Below are positions 22,857 through 34,526 of a stretch of 64,000 bases of DNA, in pieces. A model generated the notes under the pieces. It searched no databases. It was not told where the DNA came from and saw nothing but the letters and a program-made list of their open reading frames with translations. Source of the stretch: Linyphia triangularis (Eukaryota > Arthropoda > Arachnida > Araneae > Linyphiidae). The stretch covers positions 6,467,201 to 6,531,200 of the forward strand of contig OZ021722.1 in NCBI GenBank assembly GCA_963978545.1, given 5' to 3'. How positions within the stretch are numbered: position 1 is the first letter of the stretch; each line of letters opens with the position of its first letter. The translations under genes and the position numbers were made by a program.

Positions 22857-23035
22857 GCCTACCACAAGGTATAGTAGTTAGCTTGCTAGCTTCTAGACTG
22901 CGAGGTTGCGGGATCGAGTCCCGTGTAAGGCATGGGTGTTTGTAAATGTATGTTGGCTTGTCTAATGACGAATGTTTCGGCGCATTATAGCCCTCGTGTT
23001 GCTGACGGCACCAGATAATCTAAAAACAACCAACG
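22857..23035 (+). mobile_element. SINE-1 (tRNA-derived SINE), copy 1
   Basis: The tRNA-like head has an A-box region (TATAGTAGTTAGCTTGCTAG) and a B-box-like GGATCGAGTCCC. The tail ends near AACAACCAAC. The 11-bp TSD ATTTAAAATAG flanks it at 22846-22856 and 23036-23046, indicating LINE-type integration. Confidence 0.82.
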
Positions 23036-23184
23036 ATTTAAAATAGCTTCGAGGAACTGCTTTTTTGGAAGTTCGTCAGAGTAAGATATTGTATTCGGTT
23101 ACAAAAGATGCGAGATTCCTCAGGCTTCCCCAACGAGCTTAAATTACGATATTTTCTTTTCTGTATATTATCAAATTCCCAAGC

Positions 23185-23257
23185 GCCCGAATAGCTCAGT
23201 CGGTAGAGTTTTAAGCCTTTAACTTAACGATCCAGGCTCGGAGTCCCTGTTCAAGCG
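23185..23257 (+). pseudogene. tRNA-Lys (anticodon TTT) pseudogene
   Basis: 73 bases fit a tRNA cloverleaf: GCCCGAA acceptor strand, D arm AGCTCAGTCGGTAGAG, and an anticodon loop CCTTTAA reading TTT. Defects: two mismatches in the acceptor stem (3' strand TTCAAGC), C instead of the universal U at position 33, and a degraded T-arm (GCTCGGAGTCC). Unlikely to be functional. Confidence 0.65.
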
Positions 23258-23274
23258 TTATTTCTTTGCCCACC

Positions 23275-23400
23275 TGATGACTGTGTGGTTAGCGCTCTGG
23301 TCTTACATGACGAAAGTGCCGTGTTCGAATTCTAAGTTAGATATGAATGTTCGTTATGGTTCGGAATCCACGTTAAGCTGTAGGTCCCGGCCTCATTTGT
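23275..23400 (+). mobile_element. Second tRNA-derived SINE-like repeat
   Basis: A-box-like TGGTTAGCGCTCTGG and B-box-like GTTCGAATTCT are spaced as in a tRNA. They are followed by ATGAATGTTCGTTATGGTT and CACGTTAAGCTGTAGGTCC. A related piece lies on the minus strand at 55560-55650. TSDs not found. Confidence 0.5.
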
Positions 23401-23413
23401 CATTATTGTGCAC

Positions 23414-23657
23414 TATACTGAACTCCAACCTAACTTGACATCACTAGACGATAGATCTTCACCGTGCTCATAGGTAATTAATCCATTTTAGCGGAGTGAA
23501 GACATAATTCTCGCCAAACTTTAGAGCCTTTTGTTCTCTACAGGGTTGTGGTTTGGCGAACATTATGCTTTCAGGCCTCCAAAATGGATTAAATACCTAT
23601 GAGCACTGTGGCGATCTACCGTCTAAGTGATGTCAAGTTAAGTTGAAGTTTAGTATA
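23414..23657 (-). mobile_element. P-MITE copy 6
   Basis: Palindrome with TATACTGAACTCC at the left and GTTTAGTATA at the right; slightly diverged. Confidence 0.82.
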
Positions 23658-25364
23658 GTATAGGTCATTGAGCGTACAAATCAACCATAATTCTTCAATG
23701 TCAAACACAAAAATATTATTCCGATTAATTTACTGTAATATTATTCATTTGTTTTAAGATTACTTCCCTTAATTACAAACAGAGTTGTTTTAAACAGTGC
23801 TGGCTGAAACGAATCCAGCGATTATTTATTATTTTTTTTTTAATACTCCTTTAGAAGATTTGCATTATTACACGAAATCACACTTTTTTTTTGTTTTAGC
23901 GCCGAACAATTTAAGATCCGAGTTCGAGGGTTTTAGGCACTGGTACATTTCAACAAAAGAAAGATCTTTGTTTCAAACTTGAGTTCCATTTCCCCAAGAA
24001 CGTCAACAACAACAACAAAAAAAGTGTTTCTCGAGATTCTTAATTTCCATTTTAAGTATGCAATTAGCTGGGCGAAGAAATCTGCTAATGATACATGCCG
24101 AAATATGGTAATTCGATGGTAATATGGTGGGTACCTAATCTTTCACTCACTTTCCACTTCCTGGAGTGGAAACAACTCTTGCTAATTATAGCCGTTTCTT
24201 TACCAAAGGGCATAAAATATTACTGAGCAGTTATATTTTACTCTTGAAAATCGGTAACTACTTTACAATATATCTATATTTTGAAATAAGAGAAAACAGT
24301 ATTAAAAAAAAAAAAAAAAAAAGTACGAACTAAGTTACGACATGCTTGAAATGCTCCGATTTTAAAGATTATAATGGAATTTCTTTGTCTGTGTATTATT
24401 TACTTAGTTATTTAACCATTTTTCAAATTATTTAGCATAAGTACACACATGGCATTGTCACATATCTCTACAATGAGAAACTTGCACAATTGAGGAAAAT
24501 GAATATTTTTTGTATTTTCTAGTGTTATGAAACGAATATATTTGAGCAGTGCAATTATTTTTTTTTATCTTTATGCTTTCAATTAATCAAAAATCAAGTT
24601 TGAAATTAGCCGAAATCAAAGCAAATGTCACGTGACCAAAAACGCATAAAAAAATCGTGACGAGTTTACGCAGAGATAAAGTCGCAAAATGAAGGAGAAA
24701 CCTCGTCTAAAACAGGTTTTAGACTGGTTTATTATCTGCGCGTTGACGTTTCACGCAAAAGTGGCTTTTTCCCGCCAAATCGCAAAGTGAAAAACTAAAT
24801 ATTTTTTTAACTATCTATCCGAGCTCAAATTTTTAAAAGAATGATATTGTTTTTCATGATTTTTTCTCTACTTTTATTTAAAAATAAAACCAAAAAACGT
24901 GAAAGTTCCTCATTTGCTTCTACAACTGAATTGCATGACACTCGATGTTTAGGTGGGTTTTTTTTTGTGTTTTTTTATCTAGCTACAGGTATAGGAATAA
25001 AAAAAATGCATTTATCGCTTGCATTCCTTTGCCATCTTATCCGATTTTTTTTTATTTCTATTCCAGTTAACTCAATCATGAAATTTGTCCGACAGCACTG
25101 TTTTGGAGCAACTGGAGTTGTAATCAGTATGCGAAAAGAAGGTTCTTAAAGAAATATACATGGCTTAGAATAAAAGATACGGAAACGTTTTTCGGTCTAA
25201 CGAACCATTTCCATTTTTCTCAGAACCCTCAAGATGTTTAATATGTGTTGCCTACAAAAAGTAGAAGATTTTCGGTTGGAGGAATTGGTATGAATTCATT
25301 TTGACTCGTTACCCTGGGCCTTAAGCCCAAGTGTATTGTTTTCAATTGGTCAAAAGTATGGTCC
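23658..25364. other. AT-rich spacer, no gene recognised
   Basis: 1.7 kb with homopolymer runs near 24303. The 102-codon frame at 24841-25149 is hydrophobic because of T-runs, starts in low-complexity sequence and shows no domain; a gene is not supported. Confidence 0.4.
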
Positions 25365-25544
25365 GGTTGGTTGTTTTCAGATTATCTGGTGCCGTCAGCA
25401 ACACGAGGGCTATAATGCGCCTAAACATTCGTCATTAGACAAGCCAACATACATTTACAAACACCCATGCCTAACACGGGACTCGGAACTCGCAACCTCG
25501 CTGTCTAGAAGCTAGCACGCCAACCACTATACCGTTTGGTCGGC
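25365..25544 (-). mobile_element. SINE-1 copy 2
   Basis: Reverse complement of SINE-1: tail GGTTGGTTGTTTTCAG at the left, head ending ACCGTTTGGTCGGC at the right. No exact TSD could be read. Confidence 0.8.
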
Positions 25545-25567
25545 CAAAAGGGCTCTTGTATAATGGC

Positions 25568-26519
25568 CTAGCTGAATACCTGTGCTGCGCTACGAAATTT
25601 TACCATGAGCATTTTAGCAATCAAAAGATATTCAGGCATTCTACACTTCAGACGTTTGCACGACAAATTGATTTATCAAGATAGGAACTTTCCACTGTTG
25701 AAATTTCTTTCAAAAATTCGTAATTGAGAATTTATTGGAAATGCGACATTTGAATATACCTCGTTTAGAAAGTTTAACCCCCTTTAGACCCTTTTTAATT
25801 AATCAAGATTGCAATACTTTATTGTCTTTATGTTTGATATTAGTTCTAAATTGCAAAGTTGTAACTTTATTGGAAGTGAGACATTAAGATACTCCTCGTA
25901 TAGTTTCAATGTTACATCGACTTTTCATCCCTGGAAAATTCATTAATCGATATTGGAATAACTTATTTTTTCTGTATTTGCCCTTCTTAACATTTGCACC
26001 AAATATCAGAATTGTGACAACATTGGAAGTGTGACATTCGAATACCTTTCGTTTGGAACGTTTAACCCCTTTTCCAGCTCTTAAAGTAGGTTAATCGAGA
26101 TCGGAAAAGTTTATTAATTTTTCTATGTTTGTTGACATTTGTACCAATTTTCAAAATTATTTTGACAACATAGGAAATGGATCATTTGAATATCCCTCTT
26201 TGGAACGTGTAACCCCTTTTCGATCCTTTCAAGTTGGTTAATCGAGATCGGAATAGCTTACTTCTTCTATGTTTGCCTTTGCTAACATTTGTACCGATTT
26301 TCAGAGTTGTGACCATATATAGGAAAGGGATCATTCGAATATCCCTCTTTGGAAAGTTTAACCCCTTTTTCCACCCCTTAAAGTGGGTTAATCGAAATCG
26401 GAATAGCTTACTTTTCCTATGTTTACCATTGTTAATATTTGTACCAATTTTCAGAGTTGTGACCATGTCGGAAGTGGGAGAATTGGGTGATGACTGAGTG
26501 AGGGCTTTGCCTTATATAT
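25568..26519 (-). mobile_element. Hel-A Helitron-like element, minus strand
   Basis: The minus-strand 3' end reads GCGCAGCACAGGTATTCAGCTAG at 25568-25590. Inside are about five diverged units of about 150 bp (GTTTAACCCCTTTT, TTTGCCTATG-like and TTTGTACCGATTTTCAGA words). Its 5' end meets a second copy head to head at about 26520. Confidence 0.6.
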
Positions 26520-26582
26520 ATATATAAGGCAAAGCCCTCACTCACTCACTCAGTCATCACTAATTCTCCCACTTCCCACATG
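26500..26582. repeat. Palindromic junction of two Hel-A elements
   Basis: GGGCTTTGCCTTATATATAT is followed by its own reverse complement, centred on 26520. The symmetry extends to the GGGAGAATT/AATTCTCCC words about 60 bases away on each side. Confidence 0.8.
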
Positions 26583-27983
26583 GTCACTACTCTGAAAATT
26601 GGTACAAATGTTAACAATGGTAAACATAGGAAAAGTAAGCTATTCCGATCTCGATTATCCAACTTTAAGGGGTCGAAAAGGGGTTACACGTTCCAAACGA
26701 GGGACATTCGAATGTTCTACTTCTCATTTCGTCACAACTCTAAAAATTGGTGCGAATATCAATAAAGATAAACATAGAAAAAGCATGCTAATCCGATCTC
26801 GATCAACCCACTTTAAGGAGTCGAAAAGGGGTTAAACGTTCCAAACGAGGGATATTCAAATGTACCACTTCCCACATGTCCACAACTCTGAAAATTGGTG
26901 CAAATGTCGACATAGGCAAACATAGAAAAATTAAGCTATTCCGATCTCGATTAACCCCTTTTAAGAGATCGAAAAGGGGTTAAACGTTCCAAACGAGCGA
27001 TATATTCGAATGTCCTACTTCTCATACTGTCACAACTCTGAAAACTGGTGTGAATATCAATAAAGACAAAATTAGAAAAAGTAAGCTATTCCGATCTCGG
27101 GTGGATGAAGGGGTGGGAAAGGGGTTAAACGTTCCAAACGAGGAATATTCGAATGTACCACTTTTCATATGGTCACAACTCTAAAAATTGGTAAAAATAT
27201 CAACAAAGACAAACATAGAAAAGTTAAGTTATTCCGAGCTTGATTAACCCACTTTAAGAGGTGGGAAAGGGGTTAAACATTCCAAACTCGAATATCCCAC
27301 TTCCCATACTGTCACAACTCTGAAAATTGGTAGGAATGTCAATAAAGATAAACGTAGAAAAATTAAGCCATTCCGATCTCGATTAACCCCCTTTAAGAGA
27401 TCGAAAAGGGTTAAATGTTCCAAACTAGGGATATTCGAATGTCCCACTTCCCATTTGGTCACAACTCGGAAAATTGGTACAAATGTCAAAAAAGATTAAA
27501 CATAGAAAAAGTAAGCTATTCCGATCTCGATTAACAAACTTTAAGGGGTCGAAAAGGGTTAAATGTTCCAAACTAGGGATATCCGAATGTTCCTCTTACA
27601 ATATAGTCATATTTCTGATATTTGGTGCAAATGTTAAAAGGGCAAATGTTAAAAAAAATAAGTCATTCCAATATCGATTAACGAATTTTTAAGGGATGAA
27701 AAGTCGACGCAATATTGAAACTATACGAGGATTAACTTAATGTCTCAATTCCAATACAGCTACTACTTTGAAATTTAGAACTAAGAGCAAACATAAACAC
27801 AATAAACTATTCCAATTTACTATTCATTATCATAAATTTCGTTTAAAATGTTAAGAAAGGAAAGTTCCTATTTTGATAAATCAATTTGTCGAGATCGAAA
27901 TGGGAGCAAACGTCTGAAAAGTAGAATACATGAATGTCTTTTGAATGGTAAAATTTCGTAGCGCAGCACGGGTATTCAGCTAG
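26520..27983 (+). mobile_element. Hel-A Helitron-like element, plus strand
   Basis: 5' part ATATAAGGCAAAGCCCTCAC with repeated CACTCA. About eight tandem units of about 150 bp (CAACTCTGAAAATTGGTACA, CTATTCCGATCTCGATTAAC, GGGGTTAAACGTTCCAAACG). The 3' end is GCGCAGCACGGGTATTCAGC then TAG, with a T after the CTAG. No helicase ORF. Overlapping short frames on both strands (26182-27692) are periodic artefacts of the repeat. Confidence 0.62.
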
Positions 27984-28289
27984 TGTAACATAAGAGACAT
28001 TTCTTTTGATGAAGATCTTCTTTATAAATTTTTAAACTACTTTTAATTTTTGTTATTGTAATTATATAAAGTTATATTATCCGGAACACATTTACATTTC
28101 ATCTTATAATGATTTATGAAATTTAACACCTTGCAACCCACTTAAAAAATTAAAGATTTAGTTATTTAAAATATATTTGACTTCTTAATGAACACATACT
28201 TCGACACAATATAGAGACTTTTCATTAAATTAAAAGAATCCTATCAAGTAGTAATAAAATACTCATCAAGAAATAAAACATAAACAAAT
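27984..28289. other. AT-rich spacer
   Basis: Nothing recognised. Confidence 0.35.
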
Positions 28290-29640
28290 ACAATTATTTC
28301 AGCTTGTTTATTGAAAGACCAAAAAATATATAACTGTTAATGAAGTTGAGGCAAAATATAAGCAACACATAAAATATTCCAACAAACTATATACAATATT
28401 TACATTGCTCCGCATGAGCAGTACTTCAGTGAGCTTCTACAGATAGGGCGTAAGATGCTCACACAACTTGTTTGTTGTTCCGAGTCTTCCTTGAAAAGGT
28501 TAACTTTAAATTATGAAAAGAGAAATTCCATTAATCGAAGTGACGAATGTCATCTTCATTCTCGTTGCTCTCAGAAGTAACGTAGCTCCCATCATCCAGT
28601 CGAAGTCTGGAGTAAGAACGTCTGAATGCGTCCTAGCTGTGAACAATTTTCATCATCGTAATCTACAGTCAAACCCTTTTTCGTATTAAGATTTTGCAGT
28701 AATGAATGTCGAAGCTTCTAACTGCAGTTGTTGTTCATCAATTGATTCATTTCACTCTTTTATTTCACTTTCTTAAGGAGACACAGCTTTCAAATAGCTG
28801 TTCTTGAGCAATAAGGATTTACTTCTGTCTGTTTCAGAGTTGACAAGCGTATATAATCTTCATTCTCGTCATTATTAGAAATATCACATCATCCCTTAAG
28901 TAAGAATGTCTCCATACATTCTGTCCAGAAACAGTTTTCATCATCATATTGCTCCGTCAAACCTTCTTCTATTTTCGGAGTTCGTGACAATGAAGAATTC
29001 GAAGCTTCTGGGTGCAGTTGTTGTTCATCGACTGATCCAGTTTGGCCACTTGGGGTCGTGGTCTTATTTAGGTATCGCTTTCTAAACTTTATTCTTCTTC
29101 GATACGGATGAGCAAGTGAAAATGCCACGACGATTTCAAAAGACATTTTTCCGGCCACATTTCAGTCTATTCTCTGTCTCATTGTATTTGAAGACTTATT
29201 TCTTCTGGTCATATGCTTTTGTGGTATATCCATAATGCTATTAATTGAGACCTATTAAAGGATTGTATTGAGGAGTTGGAGTGTTATACTCTAACCTACG
29301 CACTTTGGAGATCGAATTGAACAGTCCTTTTCACGCCGCCCAACCCACCCACATGATGTTTTTTTCACTTTCACCGCCTACTCTACTTGTGACCCCTCAC
29401 CAGAGGAACCCAGGAGTTTAAGGTGACAGTGCAAGAGGAGGCGAAAAAAGTCCAAATGATGGTTATCTTCTTCCACCTCCTCTTCCACCACCTCCTTCTC
29501 CTCCTCCACCACCTCCTCCACTTCTAGCGAACTAGACAACCACTCCATGGGCTCCTCTGGCTCCAGGATCACATCTACCTCCCAAAAGGGACAACTGTGT
29601 TCCCACTCCATCTCCTCGCAATCCATATCTCACTTTCAAC
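28290..29640 (-). pseudogene. Possible decayed protein gene with a tandem internal duplication
   Basis: On the minus strand an acidic frame (29378-29626, ATG at 29626) reads about 78 residues and could leave through a donor-like G|GTGAGG near 29393. A second open block (about 29155-28889) reads basic, then acidic residues: RRRIKFRKRYLNK, later SVDEQQLHPEAS and EGLTEQYDDENCF. A homologous copy of its second half lies downstream (28540-28760): SIDEQQLQLEAS, GLTVDYDDENCS and a final NENEDDIRHFD before a stop, with a frameshift and stops between. A minus-strand AATAAA lies near 28313. The acidic frame also overlaps a CTC-rich microsatellite, so part may be chance. Product unknown. Confidence 0.3.
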
Positions 29641-30010
29641 AAGTAACAGTAACGTCAGTAACTTCCAATAGCTTCGTCAGTAACTTTCAATAGTTTCGTC
29701 AGTAACTCAACAGTAACTTTCAATAAATCAACAACGATTTTCACACAAGCGCAAACAAAATCTCACTGATTCAAATGACAGATAACTTTAGTCTACAACT
29801 GAGTTTGTCTTTTTTACTACAAAGAAGAAATTAGTGCTCATTGTTAGATCATAAGTCTTTGTTGAGTGTAACAGTACCTTTAATACTTGGCATTATTTTA
29901 ATTAAAGGTTATAACAATTGAAGTCTAATTAAGTGGTGTATTGTTTGAAAAAGAAAATATAAAACAAATGAATTCAACCATTCCCATAAAGTAACATAAA
30001 ATACTAAAAT

Positions 30011-30048
<38 letters not shown>

Positions 30049-30083
30049 TAAGGAAATAGTGTTCAAACTGAAAAGGCAGTAAA
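29641..30083. other. Spacer with poly(A) run near 30017-30043
   Basis: CAGTAACTTCAATA-like words recur three to four times near 29645-29720. Otherwise nothing recognised. Confidence 0.4.
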
Positions 30084-31221
30084 TCTCTCTATATATAAGG
30101 CAAAGCCCTCACTCATTCACTGACTCACTCACTCATCACTAATTCTCCCACTTCCCACATGTCCACAATTTTGAAAATTGGTACAAATATCTACAATGGT
30201 AAACATAGAAAAAGTAAGCTATTCCGATCTCAAATAACCCACTTTAAGGGGTCGAAAAGGGGTTAAACGTTCCAAACGAGGGATATTCGAATATACTACT
30301 TCCCATTTCGTCACAACTCTAAAAATTGGTGCGAATATCAATAAAGACAAACGTAGAAAAAGTAAGCTATTCCGATCTCTATTAATTCACTTTAAGGGGT
30401 GGGAAAGGGGTTAAACGTTCCAAACGAGGAATATTCGAATGTACCACTTCCGACATAGTCACAATTTTGAAAATTGGTACAAATACCAACAATGGTAAAC
30501 ATAGAAAAAGCATACTATTCCGATCTCGATTAACCCACTTTAATTGGTTGAAAAGGGGTTAAATGTTCCAAACGAGGGATATTCGAATGTACCACTTCGC
30601 ATATGGTCACAACTCTAAAAATAGGTACAAATGTCAACTAAGACAAACATAGAAAATTTAAGCTATTCCGAGCTTGATTAACCAACTTTAAGGGGTCGAA
30701 AAGGGGTTAAATGTTCCAAACGAGGGATATCCGAATGTTCCAGTTCCAATGTAGTCATAATTCTGATATTTGGTGCAAATGTTAAAAGGGCAAATGTAAA
30801 AAAAAATAAGTTATTCCAATATCGATTAACGAATTTTTAAGGGATGAAAAGTCGACGCAACATTGAAACTATACGAGGATTATCTTAATGTTACAATTCC
30901 AATACAGCTACTACTTTGAAATTTAGAACTAAGAGCAAACATAAACACAATAAACTATTGCAATTTCGATTACGTAATTAAAAAGGGTCCGAAGGGAGTT
31001 ATACGTTCTAAACGAGGGATATTCAAATGTCTTTTTCCAATATACTAATCACAATTATAAATTTTGTTAAAAATGTCAACAAAGGAAATTTCCTATTTTG
31101 ATAAATCAATTTGTCGGGATCGAAATGGGAGCAAAAATCTGAAGTGTCGAATACATGAATGTCTTTTGATCGCTAAAATGCTAATGGTAAAATTTCGTAG
31201 CGCAGCACGGGTATTCAGCTA

Positions 31222-31222
<1 letters not shown>
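30084..31222 (+). mobile_element. Hel-A Helitron-like element, complete copy
   Basis: Begins TCTCTCTATATATAAGGCAA after an A and ends ...GGGTATTCAGCTAG before a T, so it fits TC...CTAG inserted between A and T. About five internal units of about 150 bp share the words listed for 26520-27983. The unique 3' tail includes a GTAGCGCAGCAC hairpin just inside the end. Non-autonomous. Confidence 0.68.
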
Positions 31223-31291
<69 letters not shown>

Positions 31292-31310
31292 GAGAGAGCG
31301 ACAGAGAGAG
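31223..31310. repeat. (TA)n microsatellite followed by (GA)n
   Basis: About 65 bases of TA repeats directly abut the Hel-A 3' end, then a short AGAGAGAGCGACAGAGAGAG tract. Confidence 0.92.
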
Positions 31311-31791
31311 AGATTTATATAAGAAAAACCTTCATTTTTATAGATTAACTTTTTCGTGAGAAAATCGAACTTTTTCCTTTAATGCCTTCTTCCGCTCCAT
31401 TCTTTTCATATTTGATTATATTTGCACTTATGTTGTCTAGCCCTCCGATATTCTTCAATTTATTGATATGGTTCTTAAGGGAAACGCGAGCTGAATTTCA
31501 AGGTTGTTTCTAACCTGAAAAAGGGGAGCTTTAACCAGAAGAAAATGCTTCCTGTGCCGGATATATCGGGCATTTTCTTTTTGACAGTTCCAAAAACACC
31601 GCAATCGTGATCTGACTATCTGCTATGTTCTTGAGGAATAGACCCTTGGACTTTATTATTGTTTTGCATCATCATTGCAAATCTATCGCACTTTTTAGTG
31701 CACTGCTATACAAAAGCTTAGACAATGAATTCATTCGGCTAAAAAATTTAGAATTGTGATTGTAGATTTAAAAAAACCTATAAACATATTG
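31311..31791. other. Spacer, nothing recognised
   Basis: No supported features in 480 bases. Confidence 0.35.
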
Positions 31792-31949
31792 TTACGCAAA
31801 TGTTCTGTATGTAATTTTAAATAAGTGTACAATGATGTTTCTTTTAAAGTTTTATCTTATTAAATTTATTCGTTAGCAGAGATAATACAAGTTAGAAAAA
31901 GTTGGCAACACCTGAGCCAATCGGAGAATTTCGAGATAGTTTCCAACGT
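31792..31949 (+). mobile_element. LTR-1 fragment (5' third)
   Basis: TGTTACGCAAATGTTCTGTA, then GTTGGCAACACCTGAGCCAA and AATTTCGAGATA, collinear with the first 160 bases of LTR-1. The rest is missing; D1 follows. Confidence 0.65.
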
Positions 31950-31959
31950 CCTACGGCAA

Positions 31960-32620
31960 TCGGGTTCCTAATTACCCCAATTGACGTCATCTCATCATAA
32001 TGAAACTTGGCAGATAGAATGCATTGTCAAATTGTCATCGACATTGAACCTATCAAGTTTTAGTGGCTGTCACTGTCACTAAAATATCACCACGGAATAC
32101 TAATAAAACAACTTGCCATCATCGAATAGCGCTGAAATAGCATTTAACAGATCAAGGTTAAAAACTCTTTCCCGTTTCCAAAACTGATTTAATCCAAATA
32201 AATAAATAAAAGATCATTGGACTTGAATGCATAAATTCATTATGGAGTGAAAGTCAAGTGAATTCAACTCTGCTGTGCGTAGAATCGCTGCCAGTGAAAG
32301 AATTTTAACCGATTATTGCTAAAACTCTTTCCTGTTGCCAAAATTGCTTTAATAAATATTGTCTTAATCAGAATAAATAAGCGATATTTGGATGTGAATG
32401 CAATAATTCACATTCTTTTTTTTAATAAATTATGAAACGTAGTTTGTACCATATTTTTCTAATAGAGATGTTTTTTAATACTTAAATTTAGAAGCAAACT
32501 CCGAGCACACGCTGAAAACAGAAGCTACGTTAATGGATATAAAAATTGACAATGCATATAAAAGATTTACCTTACAAACTTTGTTTTTATGGGCTACATT
32601 ACTTCAATTTCACCACAAGA
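31960..32620 (+). repeat. D1 dispersed repeat, copy 2
   Basis: Shares TGAAACTTGGCAGATAGAAT, AACTCTTTCCCGTTTCC and CCGAGCACACGCTG with the other D1 copies. It has an extra internal segment (CTGCCAGTGAAAGAATTTTA) also seen in the 44380 copy. Confidence 0.6.
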
Positions 32621-33202
32621 GTCAAAAGCAGCAATAGAATTCTGTAGCAAATTCCAGGTTTTGTCCGAAAACCTCAAAAGCGGTGAGGAGACATTTTAGT
32701 ATCGAATCCGCCCAACGGAAACCTTTTCTTTTTCCCGAGGCTTCGCATATAAATGTTAAATGCGCTCACGGGACTCAGCCATGCCTCTGATGTCACAGTT
32801 CTTTGCATCGATTTTAATAAATATTTATGTAGAAATAAATATTTATGTATTCCGCAGTATCGTGATATGTTCGCGCGACATTTTGGGAAGAAAAAAAAAA
32901 AAAACTGAGCAAATTTTACTTCGAACGAGTGGGACGTTCTTTTTTTTATTTTCCGATTGAAAATATTTTTGAAGCACTATTTTTACCAAATAGATACTGC
33001 GAGATATGCGTATTTCTATAAAAGACAATAGAAAATTGGAGATGGGAAAATAGGCATAATGGCACCGGCACTCCAAATAGTGCCGTGCATATATACATTA
33101 AATTTGCCTATCAGTTTTCTATTAGGGGATTCTGTTGTTTTGTCGAAACTTGTGGACAAATTAAAATTCAGCTTTCAAAATCAGTTTTAAATTTAAGTGT
33201 AT
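32621..33202. other. Spacer, nothing recognised
   Basis: Short frames (32760-32960, 32843-33076) have no recognisable content. Confidence 0.35.
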
Positions 33203-33668
33203 TGTTACGAATTTTTCCACTGAGGCAATGATGGCACAGTTTTCACGGTATAAAAATATTTATTCTCTCTTCAGAAAACTCACAAAATTTATTCACAGGC
33301 AACAGTTTAATTACTCTCAAGCTTCAACACAAGCTTCAACAAAAATAACTTCGAATTCAGGGATTATACAAGCTCACTCCAATAGGTAAACAAAGCGATT
33401 AGCTTTCAACGAAGTCCGAAGTCAATCTGAAAACTTTCCCGTTCTCCAGTCTTTTATGTACAAGCGCGTGAGACATTCTCGAAATTTCCAGCCAGTTCAT
33501 CGGAAAAGAAATATCTCGAAACTTCTCGATTGCTTTAGGTGTTGCCACCTTTTTCTAACTTGTATAATCGCTATTAATTAATAAATAAAATAAGATAAAA
33601 ATAAATTACAATAGAATTTTGAAATAATACGTCACTATTTACAATATATACAGACAATTTGTGCAGCA
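33203..33668 (-). mobile_element. Solo LTR, LTR-1 family, minus strand
   Basis: 466 bases closely matching the LTRs of the full element in reverse complement, from TGTTACGAATTTTTCC to GACAATTTGTGCAGCA. Flanks GTAT and CTAT are a near-matching 4-bp TSD. Closer to LTR-1 than the copies at 9184 and 54596. Confidence 0.88.
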
Positions 33669-33729
33669 CTATTTTATATAGCTCCCTGTCAGACTCTGTA
33701 AAGGTCAGTTCAGACCAAGTTGGGATAAC

Positions 33730-33930
33730 TACGGAAAAAAAAAAACCTCTTTCATTTCATGTCAGTAAGTAACTTTCTTGTCCCCAAAAGTTGATAGAAT
33801 GCACTGTCAACGACAAATTTCAGTTTGATTGGATGACGGCAAGTGGATGAATTACCTCACAGCAGATTTACCCATCACAAACAGCACACAAACAAACAAA
33901 ATCTAAGCTAATTTGAAGAATTAAATAAAT
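33730..33930 (-). repeat. D1 fragment
   Basis: Contains GTTGATAGAATGCACTGTCA and CAGTTTGATTGGATGACGGC, matching D1 in part. Confidence 0.4.
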
Positions 33931-34526
33931 TCGAATTTAGGCTTATTTCATATTTTGTCGACAGGCACTGGAAAGATCCAGTGGTGGAACACTCCACCAT
34001 TCATAAAAATAATTTTCACTCCATTTTATTTTACTTTCAGTTGCCTATATCTTAACATAGGGTAATTATTTTACATTTAAATACCCATAGAGGGTGATGA
34101 AAGCATTATTTCCAGTAAAATATATGTATATACTGTGATGAGAGAGCAAAAAGGAGGAAATCCATAAATTCGTTAAAAAAGCTCGCGGAAGGAATGCACA
34201 ATAATTCGACAAAAAAAGTATGCAGGAAGGATTATTTAATAATTTTAAAATACAATGAAATTTCTCATACCATATAATAATTACATTTCAAATATTAGGA
34301 GTTAGTGAAGTAATCTGTGAGGAAAGAGGAGCTAAGAGGGAAAAATCTTTTGTTTAGACATGAGGAAAAGTATACTTTTTGCAGGAAAAACTGGTTCAGA
34401 CCAGAAAAATGCGGATCTTCGAAACAGGGACAAAGAGAAGGAAAAAGTAACATAAAAAACCAAAAAGGAGGAAATCCTCCAAAAGGAGGAAAACTGTCAT
34501 CCCTGTATATATGTATATATATTTCC
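33931..34526. other. Spacer, nothing recognised
   Basis: The 122-codon frame at 34317-34685 crosses into repeat D3 and is lysine-rich without a domain; not supported as a gene. Confidence 0.4.

Noticed and set aside
22857..23035. Functional tRNA genes in the SINE-1 heads
   Set aside because: The A and B boxes are recognisable but the acceptor stem does not close and the copies carry a constant non-tRNA body with target-site duplications.
24841..25149. 102-codon hydrophobic frame that could suggest a membrane protein
   Set aside because: Hydrophobicity comes from T-runs (TTT = Phe); no signal, motif or splice context.
26182..27692. Overlapping frames on both strands rich in KHRKSKLFRSR-like repeats
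   Set aside because: Direct consequence of the roughly 150-bp Hel-A tandem unit; interrupted differently in every unit and no start/stop conservation.
29378..29626. Glu-rich peptide as a confident gene
   Set aside because: Its core coincides with a CTC/CCA-rich microsatellite on the plus strand, so it is kept only as part of a low-confidence relic.
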